NCBI GenBank assembly: GCA_934754475.1
Contig: CAKVHV010000001.1
Coordinates: forward strand, 310,001 to 374,000
DNA: 64,000 nucleotides
Direction: 5' to 3'
Source of the DNA: an uncultured Clostridia bacterium
GTDB lineage: Bacteria > Bacillota > Clostridia > Christensenellales > UBA1242
In this document: in pieces, positions 59,651 through 64,000 of the stretch
Layout: every line of letters begins with the position of its first letter
Numbering within the stretch: position 1 is the first letter of the stretch
Notes under the pieces: generated by a model
What the model saw: only the letters and a program-made list of their open reading frames with translations
Told to the model about the DNA's origin: nothing
Database searches by the model: none
Program-made: the position numbers and the translations under genes

Positions 59651-61330
59651 ATGAAATTAACAGAAATGTTTTTCAAAACATTTAGAGAAGACCCAGCCAA
59701 TGCCGAAATTAATAGCCACAAGTTGCTAGTTAGGGCTGGATATATTAAGCAAATGGGAAACGGAATATTTACTTATTTGCCACTAGGTCTCAAGGTTCTT
59801 GAAAATATCAAAAAAGTAATCAGAGAAGAGATGAATAATTCTGGTGCAATTGAGCTTCAAATGCCAATTTTGCTTCCACAAGAAATTTATGCACATAGAC
59901 TTGATTACTTTGGAAATACAATGTACAAACTCAAAGATAGCACCGGCAAAGACTATTGTTTGGGCCCAACTCACGAAGAACCTTTTACTTATCTTGTCAA
60001 GGAAACTTATAATAGTTACAAACAATTGCCAGTAACTTTGTATCAAATTCAAAATAAGTATCGTGACGAAATTCGTGCTAGATTTGGACTTCAGAGAGCC
60101 AAAGAATTTATTATGAAGGACGCATACTCTTTTGATACAAGCGAAGAAGGTTTAAATTTGTCCTTTGGAAAGATGAAGCAAGCATACATAAACATTTTTT
60201 CAAGGCTTGGACTAGACTTTGTTCCAGTTGAAGCGGATAATGGTGTTATGGGTGGTTCGGGTTCAACCGAATTTATGGTTAAGGCAGATATTGGTGAAGA
60301 CGAATTAATCGTTTGTGATTGTGGTTATGGTGCTAATGTTGAAAAGGCTGAATGTGTAGAAGATAGTGTAGACAATTCAAATGTTGCAAAACTATCTCGT
60401 GAAATGGTTCATACTCCACATGTTAAGACAATTGATGAATTGACAGAATTTTTGCATACAGACAACAAAAACTTTGTCAAAGCAGTTGTTTATTCAACCG
60501 ACAAAGGTGTAGTTGTTGCATTGTGTAGGGGTGATAGAGAAATCGAAGAAGTCAAACTCAAAAACAATCTTGGGGTTGTTAATATGGAAATGGCTACCCC
60601 AGAACAAATTATTTCTATTGGCTCATATGCTGGATTTGTTGGCGCTATTGACCTAAAAAATGCTATAGTGATTGCAGACAACGATGTTAAGAATATGGTT
60701 AACTTTGTAATTGGTGCTAACCTTCAAGATTATCATTATATTAATGCAAACTTGGAAGATTTAACAATAGATTACTTTGCTGACATCAAAAAGATGGTTG
60801 CTGGTGACAAATGTCCACATTGCGGAAATCCTGTAAGAATTGTTAGGGGAATTGAAGTAGGACATATATTCAAACTAGGAACTAAATACACCAAAGAACT
60901 TGAATGTAAATTCCTTGATGAACAAGGCAAGTCTCAATATATGATTATGGGCTGTTATGGAATTGGAGTAAGTAGAACTCTTAGTGCCTTGGTTGAACAA
61001 AATTGTGACGACAAAGGAATTATCTGGCCAGAAATTGTTGCGCCATACAAACTTGAAATTGTAATTGCTAATACAAAAGATGAAACCCAGGTTAAACTTG
61101 CAAACGAACTTTATAATGCAATAAATGTGGGTGACGACAATATCTTGCTTGATGATAGAGTAGAGTCGTTTGGAGTTAAACTCAACGATGCCGAACTCAT
61201 CGGTGTTCCATATATTGTTATAGTTGGTCGTGGAGCAGTGGATAACAAAATTGAATTTATCAAAAGACGTGATTTGAGTCGTGTCGATGTTGATGCAAAT
61301 GAATTTTTGAATATGTATCTTAATAATTAA
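59651..61330 (+). CDS. proS: Prolyl-tRNA synthetase (bacterial type with editing insertion)
   Basis: The 559-aa class II enzyme has SHKLLVRAGYIKQMGNGIFTYLPLG, the catalytic GPTHEEPFTYLVK, RDEIRARFGLQRAKEFIMKDAYSFD motif 2, the INS editing domain (about residues 230-390, with KAVVYSTDKGVVVALCRGDREIEEVKLKN split) and GCYGIGVSRTLSALVEQ motif 3, then the anticodon domain. In Bacillus proS is between rseP and polC; here it is elsewhere. Confidence 0.95.
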   Translation: MKLTEMFFKTFREDPANAEINSHKLLVRAGYIKQMGNGIFTYLPLGLKVLENIKKVIREEMNNSGAIELQMPILLPQEIYAHRLDYFGNTMYKLKDSTGKDYCLGPTHEEPFTYLVKETYNSYKQLPVTLYQIQNKYRDEIRARFGLQRAKEFIMKDAYSFDTSEEGLNLSFGKMKQAYINIFSRLGLDFVPVEADNGVMGGSGSTEFMVKADIGEDELIVCDCGYGANVEKAECVEDSVDNSNVAKLSREMVHTPHVKTIDELTEFLHTDNKNFVKAVVYSTDKGVVVALCRGDREIEEVKLKNNLGVVNMEMATPEQIISIGSYAGFVGAIDLKNAIVIADNDVKNMVNFVIGANLQDYHYINANLEDLTIDYFADIKKMVAGDKCPHCGNPVRIVRGIEVGHIFKLGTKYTKELECKFLDEQGKSQYMIMGCYGIGVSRTLSALVEQNCDDKGIIWPEIVAPYKLEIVIANTKDETQVKLANELYNAINVGDDNILLDDRVESFGVKLNDAELIGVPYIVIVGRGAVDNKIEFIKRRDLSRVDVDANEFLNMYLNN

Positions 61331-61347
61331 ATATTACTTAAATAAAT

Positions 61348-61380
61348 AATCACCAATTTGTGTTGGTGGTTATTTTTTTG
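61348..61380 (+). terminator. proS terminator
   Basis: AATCACCAA / TTGGTGGTT (61,348-61,371; one T-G pair), then ATTTTTTT. Confidence 0.82.
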
Positions 61381-61393
61381 TATAATAAATTTC

Positions 61394-61417
61394 TTTATGC
61401 AAAGTGCTTTGCATAAA
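61394..61417. repeat. Perfect 24-bp palindrome (11-bp arms)
   Basis: TTTATGCAAAG - TG - CTTTGCATAAA. It has no T-tract and lies 240 bp upstream of the argR promoter. It may be an operator; TGCA-containing half-sites also occur near 61,564-61,577. The rest of the 440-bp gap holds only AT-rich DNA and the argR control region. Confidence 0.55.
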
Positions 61418-61636
61418 ATGATTTTTGGCAAAATTAAATTTAAGTTATAAAAAAATAAAATTCTTGAGTCATATTTATATTTATACATTTTTTGTGAATA
61501 AAACCTATGTTTTGAGTTTATTTTTGTTAAAAAATCATTAAAAAATGGCTAAAATAGGGAAGTATGCAAAAAATTGCATAAATATACATTTTAAAAATTC
61601 GTCATGCAAAATTATGAATTTTTATAAATAAAAAAA

Positions 61637-61687
61637 TGAATAAATATTCAAAAACCCCTTGCATAAAGATTAAAGTTGTTGTATAAT
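61637..61687 (+). promoter_or_regulatory. ARG box and argR promoter
   Basis: TGAATAAATATTCA (61,637-61,650) is a perfect palindromic ARG box, directly before a strong promoter: TTGCAT (61,659-61,664), 17 bp, TATAAT (61,682-61,687). Known: ArgR/AhrC binds such boxes with arginine. Its placement predicts autoregulation. Confidence 0.78.
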
Positions 61688-61777
61688 TATTGCAATCACA
61701 TGAAAAAGTGATAGAAGACGTTGCAAGGTGGATGCAATGTGCTTCAAACAAATTAATTACATTTTGAGGTGGATAAA

Positions 61778-62230
61778 ATGGCTCGTAATTCAAGGCAATC
61801 AAAGATACTAGAACTTATTTCTACAAACGAAATTGAAACACAAGAAGAACTAGTATCGTCACTAAAAGATGCAAACTTTGATGTTACACAAGCGACTATC
61901 AGTAGAGATATTAAGGAGTTGGGACTTATTAAAATTTTGACTGATAGCAAGAAGTACAAATACGCTGTTGTTAGTTCTTCCGCTCAAGCACTTTCAAACA
62001 AGTGCCTAAACATTTTCAAAGAGTGTGTCATCTCAGTTAAATCTGCTATGAATTTGACAATCGTTAAAGTTATCAAAGGCACTGCAGGAATGGTAAGCAA
62101 TCTAATAGACCAATTATCTATGTCACAAATAATGGGCTGTACTTATGGGGATGATACAGTCATGGTTATCACTTCTGACCAAGAAGATGCGTACTTTGTG
62201 AGAGACAAATTGAATTCGTTACTTAATTAG
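61778..62230 (+). CDS. argR: Arginine repressor
   Basis: The start is taken at ATG 61,778 with RBS GAGGTGG; an in-frame GTG at 61,769 overlaps the RBS. The 150-aa regulator has a winged HTH (RQSKILELISTNEIETQEELVSSLKDANFDVTQATISRDIKELGL, split) and the C-terminal hexamerisation/arginine domain with GTAGMVSNLIDQL and GDDTVMVI. It precedes recN, as in B. subtilis (ahrC-recN). Confidence 0.94.
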   Translation: MARNSRQSKILELISTNEIETQEELVSSLKDANFDVTQATISRDIKELGLIKILTDSKKYKYAVVSSSAQALSNKCLNIFKECVISVKSAMNLTIVKVIKGTAGMVSNLIDQLSMSQIMGCTYGDDTVMVITSDQEDAYFVRDKLNSLLN

Positions 62231-62248
62231 TTTGTTTGTTGTTTGAAA

Positions 62249-62277
62249 AATACAATTTTTTAATTGTATTTTTTTTT
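62249..62277 (+). terminator. argR terminator
   Basis: AATACAATT TTTT AATTGTATT (62,249-62,270) followed by a run of T. Confidence 0.85.
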
Positions 62278-62367
62278 GACTTGGTTTAAAATATCTATGT
62301 AGAAAATTTGGGGCTAAGTTTAAATTTTATATTAACTTCATTTAAGAATTATCTTTTAAGGATTATT

Positions 62368-64000
62368 ATGTTAGAAACTATCAAGATTACAAATCTAGCA
62401 CTCATTAGCAAATCTCAAGTGGATTTTGGCACTGGGTTTAATGTGTTAACGGGTGAAACTGGTGCGGGCAAATCACTACTAGTTGATGCTTTGTTATTTT
62501 TAAATGGCAATCGTGCAGACAAGACACTTATCAAGAGTGGTGAAGATTTTGCACGTGTCGAAGGTGTTTTTGGTGTCGATTTGGATAATCCAAAGATTAA
62601 TGAAATATTGAGTTCTGTTGGACTTGAAAACGAAGGAACACTTCTTGTTTCAAGATACTTTTCACTCAATGGAAAAAATGAATGTCGTATTAATGGCGAA
62701 ATCGTAACACTTAATATTCTTAGAAAAATTACAAATGAAATTATAGATATTTTTGGTCAAAACGATAGCATGGCTCTACTTGACCCACAAAATCATCTAA
62801 AAATTATTGACGATTTAATTAGTGACAAACTAAAGTCCGACAAGGAATTGCTAAGTTCCAAACTTGGCGAACTAGCGGATATTAACAAACAAATTGCATA
62901 TCTTGGCGGAATAGACAAAGATAGAGAGAATAATATTAAGTTACTTGAGTTTCAAATCAAGGAAATCGAAGACGCAAATCTTCAAGTAAACGAAGAAGAT
63001 GAATGTAAAGCCAAAATTAAAATCATGGAGAATAGCGAAAAAATTTATTCGTCACTTAATGATTCAATTAATGCTCTCGACGGGGAATATTCACTTTCAA
63101 ATGCAATCAAAACTGCAATAAACTATCTTGGAAGTGCTTTGCAGTTTGATGAGAGTATATCAAACGAAAAGGATAGATTGTACTCATGTAAATATGAACT
63201 TGAAGACATAGTTTCAACTTTGTCTCAAAAGCAAAATGAAATTCGTTATGACGAACGGGAATTGGACGAGTTAAATGACAGACTAACTTTTATCAAAGAC
63301 CTAGAGCGAAAGTACGGAAACACAATTGAAGATGTGCTTAAATCAAAAAATGATTTCGAAGATAGACTAAATATTCTTGTTAATTCCGAACAAGAACTCC
63401 AAAGACTAACACTTAACAAATCTCATGTTTTGGATGAAATTATAACAATTTGTCAAAGACTAAGACAAATTAGAACTACCGAAATCAGTTGGTTTAAAGG
63501 TGCTATGGAAAAAGAACTATTCAAACTTGGCATGAAAAATGCAAAAGTTGATGTGGTTTTCCAAAACGAAATTTCAAAAGATAATATTGAAAAAATCGTA
63601 AATTGTGATGGTGCAGATAGTATTGAATTTTTGTTTAGTGCCAACTTAGGCTTTGAGCCACGACCACTCAGTAAGATTATTTCTGGTGGTGAAATGAGTA
63701 GATTTATGCTTGCCATGAAATCGCTTGCTAATTCAAAAACAAACAAAACATGTATTTTTGATGAAATTGATGCCGGAATTGGCGGCGAAATTGGAAATGC
63801 AATTGGCGAAAAAATTTGTGAGATTTCCAGAAATTCTCAAGTTATTTGTATAACTCACTTGGCTCAAATTGCTTGTTTTGGTGACTCAAACTTTAAGATA
63901 GAAAAATTTGACGAAGATGGAAAGACTATAACAACCGTTTCGCTTTTGGACGAAAATCAAAAAGTCAAGGAGATTGCAAGAATGCTTGGCAATTCTCAAA
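62368..64000 (+). CDS. recN: DNA repair protein RecN (3' end outside window)
   Basis: ATG at 62,368 follows TAAGGA. At least 544 codons are open to the right edge. The SMC-like protein has Walker A GETGAGKSLL (about residues 29-38), a central coiled-coil region, the ABC signature LSKIISGGEMSRFMLA (about 435), Walker B CIFDEIDAGIGG and the D-loop/His switch ITHLAQIA. Full length is about 555-560, so only a few residues are cut off. It acts in double-strand-break repair. Confidence 0.95.
   Translation, partial: MLETIKITNLALISKSQVDFGTGFNVLTGETGAGKSLLVDALLFLNGNRADKTLIKSGEDFARVEGVFGVDLDNPKINEILSSVGLENEGTLLVSRYFSLNGKNECRINGEIVTLNILRKITNEIIDIFGQNDSMALLDPQNHLKIIDDLISDKLKSDKELLSSKLGELADINKQIAYLGGIDKDRENNIKLLEFQIKEIEDANLQVNEEDECKAKIKIMENSEKIYSSLNDSINALDGEYSLSNAIKTAINYLGSALQFDESISNEKDRLYSCKYELEDIVSTLSQKQNEIRYDERELDELNDRLTFIKDLERKYGNTIEDVLKSKNDFEDRLNILVNSEQELQRLTLNKSHVLDEIITICQRLRQIRTTEISWFKGAMEKELFKLGMKNAKVDVVFQNEISKDNIEKIVNCDGADSIEFLFSANLGFEPRPLSKIISGGEMSRFMLAMKSLANSKTNKTCIFDEIDAGIGGEIGNAIGEKICEISRNSQVICITHLAQIACFGDSNFKIEKFDEDGKTITTVSLLDENQKVKEIARMLGNSQ

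Overview
The window looks like a low-GC, spore-forming Firmicute (Clostridia-like, probably an uncultured gut lineage). Evidence: a complete spoIIIAA-AH operon, a T-box before thrS, Firmicutes gene orders (ytxC-thrS, topA-trmFO-hslVU, rseP-polC-rimP-nusA-ylxRQ-infB-rbfA-truB, yqhY-nusB-xseAB, argR-recN), strong Shine-Dalgarno sites and AT-rich DNA. Several of these clusters lack members that are usually present, which suggests a streamlined genome. I cannot name the species.

1-13,139 is a mobile element whose left end is outside the window. It combines a filamentous-phage (inovirus) style morphogenesis module (small single-TM coat-like proteins, coiled-coil/tip-like proteins, a Zot/pI-like ATPase) with a eukaryotic-virus-like CRESS-DNA replication module: a Rep with HUH and SF3 helicase domains next to a stem-loop carrying the nonamer TAGTATTAC, flanked by iterons. 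It also carries two hammerhead ribozymes (7,255-7,332 and 8,088-8,161) that bracket a two-gene module, and a cluster of tRNA-like and hairpin structures (433-696). Its right end is marked by the 3' half of a tRNA-Leu(UAA) gene split in the anticodon loop. Accessory genes (PP-loop PAPS-reductase-like protein, Cys-rich mini-protein) lie beside that end. Downstream of the boundary a 95-bp block is repeated twice, suggesting earlier integrations.

13,490-20,000: dCMP deaminase, then a glycerol/lipid module: a monoacylglycerol-lipase-like hydrolase and glycerol kinase on the minus strand, divergent from a three-gene glycerol-3-phosphate dehydrogenase-like operon.

20,160-38,380: ytxC, T-box-thrS, comM, dprA, topA, trmFO, hslV, hslU, helD, hisS, tcdA, trx, nifS and an IscU-like protein that has lost two of three ligand cysteines.

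38,430-52,360: ruvX, a DUF1292 protein, rpsB, tsf, frr, cdsA, rseP, a PolC reduced to its N-terminal/OB/exonuclease part, rimP, nusA, ylxR, an L7Ae-like gene, infB, rbfA, truB and nfo.

52,490-64,000: the spoIIIA operon (all eight genes), yqhY, nusB, xseA, xseB, proS, argR with an ARG box, and recN, which runs off the right edge.
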